51,748 bases of DNA from JAUVZF01 sp964539385 (GCA_964539385.1 CAZIJC010000016.1:1-51748), one strand, 5' to 3'. Shown: positions 35,144 through 44,196, numbered from the stretch's first letter. Notes: a model not told the origin generated them from the sequence alone. A program made the numbers and translations.

Positions 35144-35836
35144 ATGGCGGATGTCACAAGGCGGAAACTGATGGCGGGCCTGGCGGCGAGCGCCGCAGCG
35201 GGCGTGGCGGCAACCGGCGCAGGCTGTGCGGAGACGAAGGCGGCCAAGAAACTCAGGGCATTTAAGAACGAGGAGTTCTACGATGCCGACGGCACGTTCG
35301 ACCAGGAGGCCGCCAAGCGGGCCTACTATGAACTGATGGAGTATCACGGCTACCCCAAGTACGACAGCCTCAAGGAAGTTCTGTGGGTCCTGGACTTTGC
35401 CGTCGGCCGCTTCACCGACGTCGGCATGGGCGGCGTCTTCTGGCTCAACGAGTGGGTGGAAGAAGGCAAGTACGGTTACCTCGGCCACGAGATCTTCCTG
35501 CTGCCGGGCCAGATGATACCCGAGCACTGGCACGTCCAGCACGAGGATATCCCGCCGAAGATGGAAGGCTGGCACTGCCGTTACGGCGAGGTGTTCCTGT
35601 TCGCCGAGGGCGATCCGTCGCCCGACGCCGAGAAGATCATCCCCGCGAGCGAACTGAAGTTCACCACGTGCCGTAACGTGCAACGCGTGCTGCCCGGCCA
35701 GGTCGGCAAACTCGGAAAGCCCTTAGCGCCGCACTTCCAGGTGGCTGGACCCGAAGGCGAGATCGTCAGCGAATACGCCTCCTACCACTCCATGGACGCC
35801 CTGCGGTTCCGCAACCCAGGCATTAAACTCGACTAG
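35144..35836 (+). CDS. Tat-exported D-lyxose/D-mannose-isomerase-like cupin
   Basis: The protein has 230 residues. It starts with a Tat-type signal (TRRKLMAGLAA) that ends in a lipobox-like GAGC. The mature part resembles the D-lyxose ketol-isomerase cupins. GQMIPEHWHVQHE gives two His metal ligands, and KMEGWHCRYGEVFLF gives further ligands and the fold's second strand. Such isomerases convert aldoses to ketoses and are normally cytoplasmic, so an exported one is unusual. It follows the LsrF-like gene by 48 bases, which suggests it makes the ketose that the cassette's kinase uses. ATG 35144 has AAAGGAG upstream. Confidence 0.8.
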   Translation: MADVTRRKLMAGLAASAAAGVAATGAGCAETKAAKKLRAFKNEEFYDADGTFDQEAAKRAYYELMEYHGYPKYDSLKEVLWVLDFAVGRFTDVGMGGVFWLNEWVEEGKYGYLGHEIFLLPGQMIPEHWHVQHEDIPPKMEGWHCRYGEVFLFAEGDPSPDAEKIIPASELKFTTCRNVQRVLPGQVGKLGKPLAPHFQVAGPEGEIVSEYASYHSMDALRFRNPGIKLD

Positions 35837-35864
35837 ACCGATCCACGGTTGGGTGTAGCACTTT

Positions 35865-35907
35865 GCGCGGCCCGTACCCGGTACGGGTCCGTATGGACGG
35901 ACCGCGC
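35865..35907. other. compact three-way-junction element
   Basis: Three contiguous stems pair without an unpaired base at the joints. The outer stem GCGCGG/CCGCGC joins 35865-35870 to 35902-35907. One inner hairpin is CCCGTAC/GTACGGG (35871-35887), the other is TCCGT/ACGGA (35888-35901). It lies between the isomerase and lyase genes. Confidence 0.7.
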
Positions 35908-35986
35908 GACGGAGGCGCCGGGGGCCGCATCATTCAAGCGTGAATGGCTCTAATCGGCCGGACAGACACACGCAAGGGGCTGGGGC

Positions 35987-36015
35987 TTTCGGAGTCTCGG
36001 CCCCCTTTGTATCAT
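35987..36015 (+). promoter_or_regulatory. possible promoter for the pectate lyase
   Basis: TTTCGG (35987-35992), 17 bases, TATCAT (36010-36015). The -35 is weak. A GGGGC/GCCCC hairpin overlaps the spacer. Confidence 0.35.
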
Positions 36016-36075
36016 GACCCGCGCCGTGCTCAGGGGGTAACTCGTCAAAGGACGGCTCAGAGGGAGAACCGCGCC

Positions 36076-37419
36076 GTGAGAAGAACACTGCCTGTGGCCG
36101 CCGCGCTCGTTGCCCTGTTGGCATCCGTCGCATCGGCCGACGACGCGCTGCTGAACCAGACCCGCCACGCGATGGCCAGGGCCACACACTACTTCACGTC
36201 TATCTCCACGGGCGGCGGCTGGGTCGGCATTTACAGCATCGACCTCAAGCAGCGGTGGGGCGAAGCCGTCTACGAGAAGGCCAGGCCGAACGAGATATGG
36301 GTTCAGCCGCCGGGCACGCCCACCGTCGGTAAGACCTTGCTGCGGGCCTTCCGCGTGACGGGCGACAAGAGTTACCTTGCGGCCGCGCGGAACACGGGGC
36401 GGGCGCTCGTGTGGGGGCAGCGGCTGGAAGGGGGCTGGGGCCACCGCGTGGATGTCTCGCACCTGACGCAGCAGGCTCGCGTGCCCGAACGCCGGAAGGG
36501 CCACTGCACGTTCGACGATAACATCAGCCAGGGCGCCGTCGATTTCCTGATGGACCTCGACGAGACGCTCGATGAGCCGTGGCTCGACGACGGCGTCGCC
36601 CTTGGCCTGAAGTTTCTCCTCCGCAGCCAGTTTCCGAACGGGGCGTGGCCGCAGTGGTATCCGCTGCGCGGCGGGTACCACGATTGCTACACGTTCAACG
36701 ACAACGCCATCAACGACTGCATCCGCGTGCTGGTCGATGCCCACCGCCGCTACGGCAGGAAGGAATACCTGGAGGGGGCGAAGCGCGGCGGCGATTTCAT
36801 CATCGCCTCGCAGGTCAAGGCGCCGCAGTCCGGTTGGGCGCAGCAGTACTCGCACGACCTGAAGCCGGCGAAGGCACGCTCCTTTGAGCCCGCCGCCGTC
36901 TGCAGCGCCACGACGGCCCGCAACATCCGGACGCTGGTGAACCTGGCCGTCTATACCCGCGACACGAAGTACCTGAAACCCATTCCGGCGGCGCTCGATT
37001 GGCTCGACCGGTCGAAACTCGCCGCCGGCCTCTGGGCACGCCTGTACGAGGTCGGCACGAACAAGCCGATCTACGGCGACCGCGACGGCAAGGTCCACTA
37101 CACGCTCCAGGAGATCAGCGAGGAGCGGCGGACCGGCTACTCCTGGCAGAGCGGTTACGGCGTGGAGGCGGCTGCCGCCCACTACAAACGGGTCCGCGAG
37201 ATGGGACCCGCTGCCTGCGCCAAGAGCCGCGCGAAGCAGCCCTCCGCCGCGAGCCTTGCCAGACGGGCCAAGGGGCTGGAGTCGAAAGTGAAGAAGATCG
37301 TCGCCGCCCTTGACGCTCGAGGCCGCTGGGTGGACGACGACGGGAAGATCCGCTGTCAAACGTTCGTTGCCAACATGCGCGTGCTGTGCGATTACGTCGA
37401 GAGTGCCTCGGCGCGGTGA
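36076..37419 (+). CDS. exported pectate-lyase-like protein (PL10-like)
   Basis: The protein has 447 residues with a signal peptide (1-21). It fits the PL10 (alpha/alpha) barrel pectic-acid lyases: THYFTSISTGGGWVGIYS, IWVQPPGTPTVG, CTFDDNISQGAVDFLMDL, FPNGAWPQWYP and TFNDNAINDCIRVL. These cleave polygalacturonate by beta-elimination using calcium and an Arg base; the individual catalytic residues are not assigned here. The C-terminal ~60 residues are a helical tail. The start is GTG 36076, eight bases after GAGGGAGA; earlier ATGs in frame lack a signal peptide. It may also act on another uronate polymer. Confidence 0.88.
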   Translation: MRRTLPVAAALVALLASVASADDALLNQTRHAMARATHYFTSISTGGGWVGIYSIDLKQRWGEAVYEKARPNEIWVQPPGTPTVGKTLLRAFRVTGDKSYLAAARNTGRALVWGQRLEGGWGHRVDVSHLTQQARVPERRKGHCTFDDNISQGAVDFLMDLDETLDEPWLDDGVALGLKFLLRSQFPNGAWPQWYPLRGGYHDCYTFNDNAINDCIRVLVDAHRRYGRKEYLEGAKRGGDFIIASQVKAPQSGWAQQYSHDLKPAKARSFEPAAVCSATTARNIRTLVNLAVYTRDTKYLKPIPAALDWLDRSKLAAGLWARLYEVGTNKPIYGDRDGKVHYTLQEISEERRTGYSWQSGYGVEAAAAHYKRVREMGPAACAKSRAKQPSAASLARRAKGLESKVKKIVAALDARGRWVDDDGKIRCQTFVANMRVLCDYVESASAR

Positions 37420-37443
37420 TCCCGCGCTGGCCGCATGTGGCGG

Positions 37444-37472
37444 TTGACACCTCCCGCCTGTTTGCGTAGCAT
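37444..37472 (+). promoter_or_regulatory. sigma-70-type promoter
   Basis: A perfect TTGACA (37444-37449), 17 bases, then TAGCAT (37467-37472), 45 bases before the ATG at 37517. Confidence 0.65.
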
Positions 37473-37516
37473 GAACGCGAACGGTTAGCCGGTCAGCAAC
37501 GGAAAGGATGAATCGC

Positions 37517-38422
37517 ATGGACAAGCCAACACAGTCGGGCCGCAGCGGCATCAGCAGGCGCCATCTCCTCAAGGGGGCTGCCGGTGGCGCTGCCGCGATG
37601 GCCGCAATGGAACTTGTGAACAGCCACGCAAACGCGGAGGAAGCCATGGCCGGCGCGAAACTCAAAGGCCGCATCAAGCAGTCGGTTTCCAGGTGGTGCT
37701 TCGGCAAAATCCCGATGGATGAGTTCTGCAAGGCCTGCGCCGAGATGGGCATCCAGGGCATCGATCTAATCGGCCCGAGGGATTGGCCCACGATGAAGAA
37801 GTACGGTCTCGTGGGCACGTGCACGCCCGGCGGGACCGGCATCAACAAGGGCCTGAACGACCGCGCGAACCACCAGGCCGCCATTCCCCGCATCCGCAAG
37901 GCCATCGAGGCCACCGCCGACGCCGGCTTCCCGAACGTCATCGTCATGGCCGGCAACCGCAAGGGCATCTCCGACGAGGAGGGCCAGAAGAACTGCGTCG
38001 AGGCGCTGAAGCAGGTCGTCGGCCTCGCCGAGAAGAAGGGTGTGACGCTGGTCATGGAACTCCTGAACTCGAAGGTCGACCATCCGGGCTACCAGGGCGA
38101 CCACACGAAGTGGATCGTCGACGTGGCCAAACGCGTGGGCAGCCCGAGGTTCAAAGCCCTTTACGACATCTACCACATGCAGATCATGGAGGGCGACCTC
38201 ATCCGGACCATCCGCGACAACATCGAGTACATCGGCCACTTCCACACGGGCGGCAACCCCGGCCGCAACGAGATTGACGAGACGCAGGAGATCTACTATC
38301 CAGCCGTCATGAAGGCCATCGCCGAGACGGGCTTCAAGGGCTGGGTGGCCCACGAGTTCGTGCCGAAACGCAAGCCGCCGCTCGACAGCCTCCGCCAGGC
38401 GGTGAAGATCTGCGACGTCTAA
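37517..38422 (+). CDS. Tat-exported hydroxypyruvate-isomerase-like TIM-barrel protein
   Basis: The protein has 301 residues and a Tat signal (ISRRHLLKGAAGG). The mature part is a xylose-isomerase-like TIM barrel closest to hydroxypyruvate isomerase (Hyi). Metal ligands are visible in LVMELLNSK (Glu), YDIYHMQIMEGD (Asp and His), HFHTGGNPGRNEID and GWVAHEF (Glu). Hyi interconverts hydroxypyruvate and tartronate semialdehyde in the cytoplasm, so the export signal suggests another aldose/ketose or 2-keto substrate. ATG 37517 is eight bases after AAGGA; ATG 37508 overlaps that site. It has its own strong promoter. Confidence 0.85.
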   Translation: MDKPTQSGRSGISRRHLLKGAAGGAAAMAAMELVNSHANAEEAMAGAKLKGRIKQSVSRWCFGKIPMDEFCKACAEMGIQGIDLIGPRDWPTMKKYGLVGTCTPGGTGINKGLNDRANHQAAIPRIRKAIEATADAGFPNVIVMAGNRKGISDEEGQKNCVEALKQVVGLAEKKGVTLVMELLNSKVDHPGYQGDHTKWIVDVAKRVGSPRFKALYDIYHMQIMEGDLIRTIRDNIEYIGHFHTGGNPGRNEIDETQEIYYPAVMKAIAETGFKGWVAHEFVPKRKPPLDSLRQAVKICDV

Positions 38423-38472
38423 GGACTGCCCTGGAATCGTGTCAGCCTTTCACCGCCCCGCGCCTTTGTGTG

Positions 38473-38497
38473 GCACGGCTGGCTTGCCCAGCCGTGC
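38473..38497. repeat. single palindrome related to the 42-bp array
   Basis: GCACGGCTGG, loop CTTGC, CCAGCCGTGC. It shares the TGGCAYGGC entry and CTTGC centre with the repeats at 30920-31074. Confidence 0.65.
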
Positions 38498-38652
38498 AGA
38501 ATCTCGCGAAAACGCGGTTCGGCACGACCCGGCCTTCCGTGTCGCGGAGGATTAGAAACGCAACCCCTCTCAACAGGAGGTCTTTCCCCTTCCCAACCGG
38601 CGCCACTGGCGATACCGTTTGCCGGGGCCCTTCTCAGACGGGGAGACACGCC

Positions 38653-41085
38653 ATGCACCGGCCGGTAGGCATGAGGATGCTCGCGGCGCTTGCCGTGCTC
38701 CTGGTCGCCGGGGCGTGTGCTGCCGAGACCGTCACGCTCCAGCAAGGGGCGGGTGGCTACGGCGGCTGCGTCACGCGGACGCTATGGAGTGCCAAAGCCG
38801 GGCCGGCCGACAAGGCGGTTGGCTCAAGAAGCGTCCTTGCGATGCGCGGCTCGGCGAACCGCCTGCTCCTGAAGTTCAACCTCCCCGAGTCGCTGCGCTC
38901 GAAGAAGGTGGCCCGCGCCCGCCTCGCCGTCTTCGTGCCCGAAGCGGCGAACCTCAGGATGATCTGCGAAATCCTCTGCCGCCAGGTGCGCGAGCCGTGG
39001 ACCGCGGATGCGGACTGGACCCGCGCCGCAAAGGGCCGCTCCTGGAAGACCCCCGGTGGCACCGTGGACACGACGACCGATTACCAGCGCGGTCGGCCTG
39101 CCGGTGCGGTCGATTCCCACAGCCTGTGGGAATACGACGGCAAGTACTTTCCGCACCGCTATCGGTTCCTCGGCGTTCCGCAGGGCGGCAAGTGGATCGA
39201 TTTCAACGTCACCCCGCTGGTGCGCAAGTGGCTGCAAGACCCTGCCGTCAACCACGGCGTGGCGCTCGAGCCCATCGGCCAGGCCGACCGCCGGTTTCCG
39301 AATCGCACGGTCATCGACATTCCTGCGGCAGACAATCCGGACCGCGCGCATCGGCCCAAACTCCTGCTCGACCTCCAGCCGTGTGATCCGCCGTACCACG
39401 TCGCCGCCACGCACGCCCTCAGCAAGTTCTGCGACCGCAGCAGCCGCTACCGCTTCTTGGGGCCGTACGTGGACCGGCACGAGATGGCCATGGCCCGCAA
39501 CGAGTTCGAGCCGTTCCAGGTGCTCGTCTATCCGCTGGTTGCCGACCTGAAGGGCGTCGTTCTGGAATGCACGGACCTCGTGGACGCCGCCACCGGCGCG
39601 AGGATTCCCGCCGAAGACGTCACGTACAACCTCCAGGAAGTCTTCCGGCTCCACCCCAACAACAAGGTCAAGGACTGGTACTTTCACGGCAAGAACTTCG
39701 ACGTGCCCGACCCGCTCGTCCCCGCCCGGCCCGCGGACCTGCCCGTCCACGTCGCCACGCCGTTCTGGGTGACCGTCCGCACGCGGCCCGGAACGAAAGC
39801 GGGGACGTATCGCGGCAAGGTCACCGTCAAACCTCGGGGCGCCCCGCCGCGCGATATCCGTCTGACCGTGCGGGTGTGGGACTATGGTGTACCCGAAAAA
39901 TGGAACTTCCAGACGATGGGCCAGACCTGCTGGGGATACATCCGCCGGGTCCACGGCAAGATCACGCCCGAACTCCGGCGACGCACCATCGACTTCCTGC
40001 TCGACCACCGTTTCAACCCGACCGAACAGTACCAGGACAAACTCTCGCCGGACCTGGACGACATCCCGTACTGCATGGAGCGCGGCGGGAACACGATCTA
40101 CCTCTCGGGCAACTTTCGCGGCGACGTCGAGGCGCTGCGCCGCCGGTACGACGCCGTCAGGAAACTCGGCCTCATCGACCGCGCACTCGTCTACATCGGC
40201 GACGAGACGAAGGACTGGGACGAGATGCGCCGCCGCTCCGATCGCATCCGCAAGGCGTGCCCGGAACTCATGATCATGATCGGCGGGTCGTTTCCGCGTC
40301 CCGAACTCTCCGGCCTGATCGACATCTACGACCCGCAGATCGACCGCCGCACCAACCAGGTCTACAGCCTGCCGGCCGACCAAATGCGGCCGCTGATTGC
40401 GGCGTCGCAGGCCAAGGGCGAGAAGTTCTTCTGGTACGTCGCCGCCGGGCCCATGCTTCCGTGCCCGAACGTTCAGATGGAAGACCCGCTCATCGCCTCG
40501 CGGGTCCTGTTCTGGATGACCTGGAAGTTCGGCGTCACGGGCTTCGAGTATTATTGCTACAACATCTGGCAGCATAATTTGCCGGAGAAGGACGGCAGGC
40601 GATGGCCCGACAAGCCGTTCTACCCCCGCGGATGGGGCGAGACGAACGGCGACGGAATGCTCTTCTATCCCGGACGCGACGGCCCGCTCTCCAGCCTCCG
40701 CTTCGAGAACATCCGCGACGGCATCGAGGACTGGGAAAGCCACCAGGTCCTGGCCGACTACGTCGCCGCGCTTCGCGCCAAGTGCAAGAGGGAGCCCGCC
40801 GCCGCCGCTAAGGCCGGGCCGCTTCTCGCCCGGGCCGAGGCCGTCCTCAAGGTGCCGCCGGAGGTATGCGGCGAGGACTTCACGCGGTGGACGTGGCAGC
40901 CACACGTTCTACTCAAGGCCCGGCGAAACCTTGGCGAGACGATTGAAGCGCTCACGAAACGCGTGACGGAAAACGAGATGCAGGCCGCCGCCGATGCCCG
41001 CCGCAATGCCGTGCTCCAGCGCCAGCGCGCCATGCTGAAAGCCCGGGCCGCCGCTGTGGGCAAGAGTGCCGGCCGCGCGAGATAG
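38653..41085 (+). CDS. DNRLRE-like plus DUF4091 / GH123-like exported protein
   Basis: The protein has 810 residues with a signal peptide (1-24). The first ~240 residues look like a DNRLRE beta-sandwich (LLLKFNLPE, WIDFNVTPLVRKWLQDP). A second sandwich (about 270-420: MARNEFEPFQVLVYP, KAGTYRGKVTVKP) precedes a barrel with VYIGDETKDWDEM. The DUF4091 region reads GDGMLFYPGRDGPLSSLRFE and RDGIEDWESHQVL. The C-terminus (about 740-810) is a basic helix. It is a longer paralogue of the protein at 24378 and probably acts on or binds a glycan. ATG 38653 follows GGGAGA. Confidence 0.82.
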   Translation: MHRPVGMRMLAALAVLLVAGACAAETVTLQQGAGGYGGCVTRTLWSAKAGPADKAVGSRSVLAMRGSANRLLLKFNLPESLRSKKVARARLAVFVPEAANLRMICEILCRQVREPWTADADWTRAAKGRSWKTPGGTVDTTTDYQRGRPAGAVDSHSLWEYDGKYFPHRYRFLGVPQGGKWIDFNVTPLVRKWLQDPAVNHGVALEPIGQADRRFPNRTVIDIPAADNPDRAHRPKLLLDLQPCDPPYHVAATHALSKFCDRSSRYRFLGPYVDRHEMAMARNEFEPFQVLVYPLVADLKGVVLECTDLVDAATGARIPAEDVTYNLQEVFRLHPNNKVKDWYFHGKNFDVPDPLVPARPADLPVHVATPFWVTVRTRPGTKAGTYRGKVTVKPRGAPPRDIRLTVRVWDYGVPEKWNFQTMGQTCWGYIRRVHGKITPELRRRTIDFLLDHRFNPTEQYQDKLSPDLDDIPYCMERGGNTIYLSGNFRGDVEALRRRYDAVRKLGLIDRALVYIGDETKDWDEMRRRSDRIRKACPELMIMIGGSFPRPELSGLIDIYDPQIDRRTNQVYSLPADQMRPLIAASQAKGEKFFWYVAAGPMLPCPNVQMEDPLIASRVLFWMTWKFGVTGFEYYCYNIWQHNLPEKDGRRWPDKPFYPRGWGETNGDGMLFYPGRDGPLSSLRFENIRDGIEDWESHQVLADYVAALRAKCKREPAAAAKAGPLLARAEAVLKVPPEVCGEDFTRWTWQPHVLLKARRNLGETIEALTKRVTENEMQAAADARRNAVLQRQRAMLKARAAAVGKSAGRAR

Positions 41086-41106
41086 CACACGCAACCGTGA
41101 AGGGGC

Positions 41107-42795
41107 TTAGAGCGGCTTGAGCGTGATCCGGCCGAGGTTTTGGCGGACCTCGTGTTTCTTGATCTTCAGCGTGGTCGTCCGGGGAAACTCGTCCAGCCAC
41201 ACGCCGAACCGTTTCGGCCGCTTGTAGGCGGCCAGGCGAGAGCATGCCTCGCGTATGCCGTCGCGGAGCAGGTCGTCGTGCGTCCCGGCGGGCTCCGTGC
41301 ACGGCGTGTCTTCGTTTGGGACCACCAGTGCGACGGTTTCCTCGTTCACGCCGCCTGCGTCGCCGGCCATACGGCCCGTAGGGGTGCGGACCCCCAGGAC
41401 GCAAACCTCGCGGACGTGCGGACAGAGGCCGATCTGGGCTTCGACCTCGGCCGGGTACACGTTTCTGCCCGATTCGCCGACGATGACGTCCTTGAGGCGC
41501 CCCACGACGTACAGGTAGCCGTCCGCGTCCAGGCGGCCGAGGTCGCCGGTGGCGAGCCAACCGTCCTGAAGGACGGCAGCCGTGGCGCCTGGGTCCTCGA
41601 AGTACCCGGCCATGACGTTCGGGCCGCGGACGAAGATCTCGCCCACGCCCTCGTCGGAGCCGCCGTGTGTACGGATTCTAACCTCGACGCCGGGAAGCGG
41701 TTTGCCGACCGAGCCGCCGGCGTAGTCGGCCGGCGTGTTGCAACTGACCACCGGCGCCGCCTCCGACAGACCGTAGCCTTCGAGGATCGGCAGTCCAAGA
41801 TCCGAGAAGAACCCCGCGAGGCGGGGATCGAGCGGCGCGCCGCCGCAAATGAAGAACCGCAGACGCCCCCCTAACGCACGGTGAAGCCGGCGGAACAGCA
41901 GCCTGTGAAGCGGGAGGCCGATGCGTCGCGCGGCCGGCGTCGCGCGGCGGCCGGCTTGGAACAGGCGCCGCTTCCATTGCGGTTGCGACTCCAGCGCCGC
42001 CAGGATCCGCTTCCGCAGCAGCCTGGCCATCGCCGGCACCATCAGCACGATGGTCGCCCTGGACGACCGCATCGCCTCGACGATGGTGCGCGGGTTCAGC
42101 GATCCGGGATACGTCACGCTCGCACCGGCGATGAGCGGGATGAGCAGGCCGGCCGTCTGCTCGAACAGGTGGTTCAGCGGAAGGATCGAGACCAGCCGGT
42201 CGTCGCGCCCGACGCCCATCCAGCGGGTGCCCGACACGGCGTTGGACGCCAGGTTGCGGTGGGTCAGGACGACCGCCTTGCTCGTGCCGGTGGCGCCGGA
42301 GGTGAAACTGAGGACCGCGACGTCCTCGCCCGTGACGGCGCGGGCGGAGGCGGGGAACTCCGCCGACGTGCGTGTGCCGGTTTCGGCGAGCAGGTCCTCG
42401 ATTACGGCGACCGTGACGTTTCTCAGGCCCTTTGCGGCTTCGTCGGCCACAGGCCGGAGCGGCTGCGACGCCAGCAAGAGGGGTGCGCGGCTGCGCTGGA
42501 GGATGGCGCGGATCTCGGCTCGCTTGAGCCTCGCGTCGATGGGCGTGCAGACGGCGCCGCGCAGGTGGGTGGCGAAGTACGCGACGGCCCATTCCGGACG
42601 GTTCTCGCAGAGCAGGGCGACGGGTGTCCCCTTCGTCACGCCCCGCGCCGTCAGGCGGTGTGCCACCGCCGCCGCGTGCCCGCCGAGTTGCCGGTAAGTG
42701 TAGGTCGGCGCGTCGGGACCGCCGTGCTTGCGCAGCGCGAGACGGTCGCCGAACGTGCGGACGGAGCGGGCGAGGATTTGCGGGATCGTCTCCAT
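41107..42795 (-). CDS. AMP-dependent acyl-CoA ligase (long-chain type)
   Basis: A 562-residue ANL-superfamily ligase. Motif A3 is FTSGATGTSKAVVLTHR, A5 is EGYGLSEAAPVVS, A7 is GWLATGDLGRLDADGYLY, A8 is VGRLKDVIV, and the C-terminal catalytic Lys is in TLKIKKHEVRQN. It activates a carboxylate, most likely a fatty acid, as an acyl-AMP and transfers it to CoA in the cytoplasm. ATG 42795 has GGGAGG very close upstream (one base), which is unusual, but no other start fits. It diverges from the MFS gene and no acyl-carrier gene is near. Chain length is not predictable. Confidence 0.9.
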   Translation of the reverse strand: METIPQILARSVRTFGDRLALRKHGGPDAPTYTYRQLGGHAAAVAHRLTARGVTKGTPVALLCENRPEWAVAYFATHLRGAVCTPIDARLKRAEIRAILQRSRAPLLLASQPLRPVADEAAKGLRNVTVAVIEDLLAETGTRTSAEFPASARAVTGEDVAVLSFTSGATGTSKAVVLTHRNLASNAVSGTRWMGVGRDDRLVSILPLNHLFEQTAGLLIPLIAGASVTYPGSLNPRTIVEAMRSSRATIVLMVPAMARLLRKRILAALESQPQWKRRLFQAGRRATPAARRIGLPLHRLLFRRLHRALGGRLRFFICGGAPLDPRLAGFFSDLGLPILEGYGLSEAAPVVSCNTPADYAGGSVGKPLPGVEVRIRTHGGSDEGVGEIFVRGPNVMAGYFEDPGATAAVLQDGWLATGDLGRLDADGYLYVVGRLKDVIVGESGRNVYPAEVEAQIGLCPHVREVCVLGVRTPTGRMAGDAGGVNEETVALVVPNEDTPCTEPAGTHDDLLRDGIREACSRLAAYKRPKRFGVWLDEFPRTTTLKIKKHEVRQNLGRITLKPL

Positions 42796-42855
42796 GCCTC
42801 CCGCGTATCCTAGAGCCGCGCCGGCACGGGTCAAGTGGCATTCGTGCCCAAGACC

Positions 42856-42884
42856 TTGCACTGGAGCGGGCGCGGGCGTATCGT
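42856..42884 (+). promoter_or_regulatory. promoter for the MFS gene
   Basis: TTGCAC (42856-42861), 17 bases, TATCGT (42879-42884), about 59 bases before GTG 42943. Confidence 0.5.
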
Positions 42885-42942
42885 CTGCCGCAGAGTGCGT
42901 GCCTCGAAAAGGCGGCGACGAACCTCTGCGAGAAGGGGCGCC

Positions 42943-44112
42943 GTGTCTCGTTCGGGCCGAGTCCTGACCATCACGTTTCTCGAGAGCGCCGCGACGATCT
43001 TCATCGAGCGCGGTCTGTACTTCTACACCCACGAGCGGCTGGGCTTCACGGGTGCACAGAACCTGGGCCTGGCGCTTGCCTGGGGCGTCGCGTACGTGGT
43101 CGGTGCGCAGTTGAGCCACGGCGCCTCAAAGCGCCTCTCGGAGAAGGGACTGCTGGCCCTGACGCTGGTTGGCCAGGTGTTCGGCCACGCGGTGCTCTGC
43201 GTGTGGGCCGGGTCGTACGCGGTGGTTGCCATGACGATGGCCATCGGCTGCGTCACGGGTCTGAAGTGGCCGGTGGTGGAGAGTTACGTTGCCGCCGGCC
43301 GCACCCCGACGGATCAGGCCGCGGCGATCGGCCGCTTCAACCTGTCGTGGGCGGGGGCGGTGCCGCTGGCGCTGGTGGCCGCCGGTCCGCTGATTGCGTG
43401 GCGGCCGGAGGCGTTGTTTGCGGCGGCGGGTCTCTTGAGCGTCGTGAGTCTGGCGCTGACGTGGCCTCTGGAGCGGCGGCTCGTCCATCTGCCGCACGAC
43501 CATCCGGAGCGGCCGACCCCCGGCCGCATGGCCCGGTACCGCGGCTTGCTGGCGTCGGCCCGGTGGTCGATGCTGACGGGTTACTCGCTGATGTGGATCC
43601 TGGCTGCCCTGCTGCCGAGCGTTTTCGCCGGCCTGGGCGTGGGTGTGGCGTGGGCGACGGCGCTGTCGGGCCTGCTCGACGTGTTCCGCTTCCTGGCGTT
43701 TCTGACGCTGGGGCTCTATCGCGGTTGGCACAACCGCGTCGGGCCGCTGGCGCTGGTCATCGTCGGGCTGCCGGCGGGCTTCTTCCTGGCCCTGTTCGGA
43801 GGCAACCTGGCGACGGTGCTGGGCGGGGAACTTCTGTTCGGCCTCTCGGTGGGGATGACCTACTACGCGGCGCTGACCTACGCCATGGTGGTCAAGAACG
43901 CCGGCGTGGACGCCGGTGGATCGCACGAGAGCCTCATCGGCGCGGGCTTTGCCGTCGGACCGGCGGCGGGTCTTGTCGGCGACTACCTGGCCCCCGTGGT
44001 TGGTGGCCGCATCGTCGGCCGCATCGTCGGCGTGGCGCCGCTGGTTGTGGTCTGTGCCCTCGGCGCGGCCGTGTCGCTGGTGAAGGTGGTTCGGGCCAGG
44101 TCCGCGGCGTAG
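42943..44112 (+). CDS. MFS transporter
   Basis: The protein has 389 residues and about 11-12 predicted membrane helices, in two halves joined by a charged loop (about residues 180-200, HLPHDHPERPTP). The front reads FLESAATIFIERGLYFY, and there is a short loop GASKRLSEKGLL between helices 2 and 3, as in major-facilitator proteins. The substrate cannot be told. The start is GTG 42943 after GAAGGGG; the longer ATG frame at 42835 adds a basic stretch that overlaps the promoter. It ends close to a REP-like hairpin. Confidence 0.82.
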   Translation: MSRSGRVLTITFLESAATIFIERGLYFYTHERLGFTGAQNLGLALAWGVAYVVGAQLSHGASKRLSEKGLLALTLVGQVFGHAVLCVWAGSYAVVAMTMAIGCVTGLKWPVVESYVAAGRTPTDQAAAIGRFNLSWAGAVPLALVAAGPLIAWRPEALFAAAGLLSVVSLALTWPLERRLVHLPHDHPERPTPGRMARYRGLLASARWSMLTGYSLMWILAALLPSVFAGLGVGVAWATALSGLLDVFRFLAFLTLGLYRGWHNRVGPLALVIVGLPAGFFLALFGGNLATVLGGELLFGLSVGMTYYAALTYAMVVKNAGVDAGGSHESLIGAGFAVGPAAGLVGDYLAPVVGGRIVGRIVGVAPLVVVCALGAAVSLVKVVRARSAA

Positions 44113-44133
44113 TACGGCTGCGCAGGTTTCCGT

Positions 44134-44157
44134 GCGGCGGATCGGGAGACCCGCCGC
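44134..44157. repeat. REP-like hairpin, copy 3
   Basis: GCGGCGGATC, loop GGGA, GACCCGCCGC: a ten-base stem with one A/C mismatch. It lies between the convergent MFS and Cys-rich protein genes and could stop transcription from both sides. Confidence 0.65.
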
Positions 44158-44196
44158 GCAATCTGCGAGGCGCGGACGGTGCGCCGGCGGAAGCGG

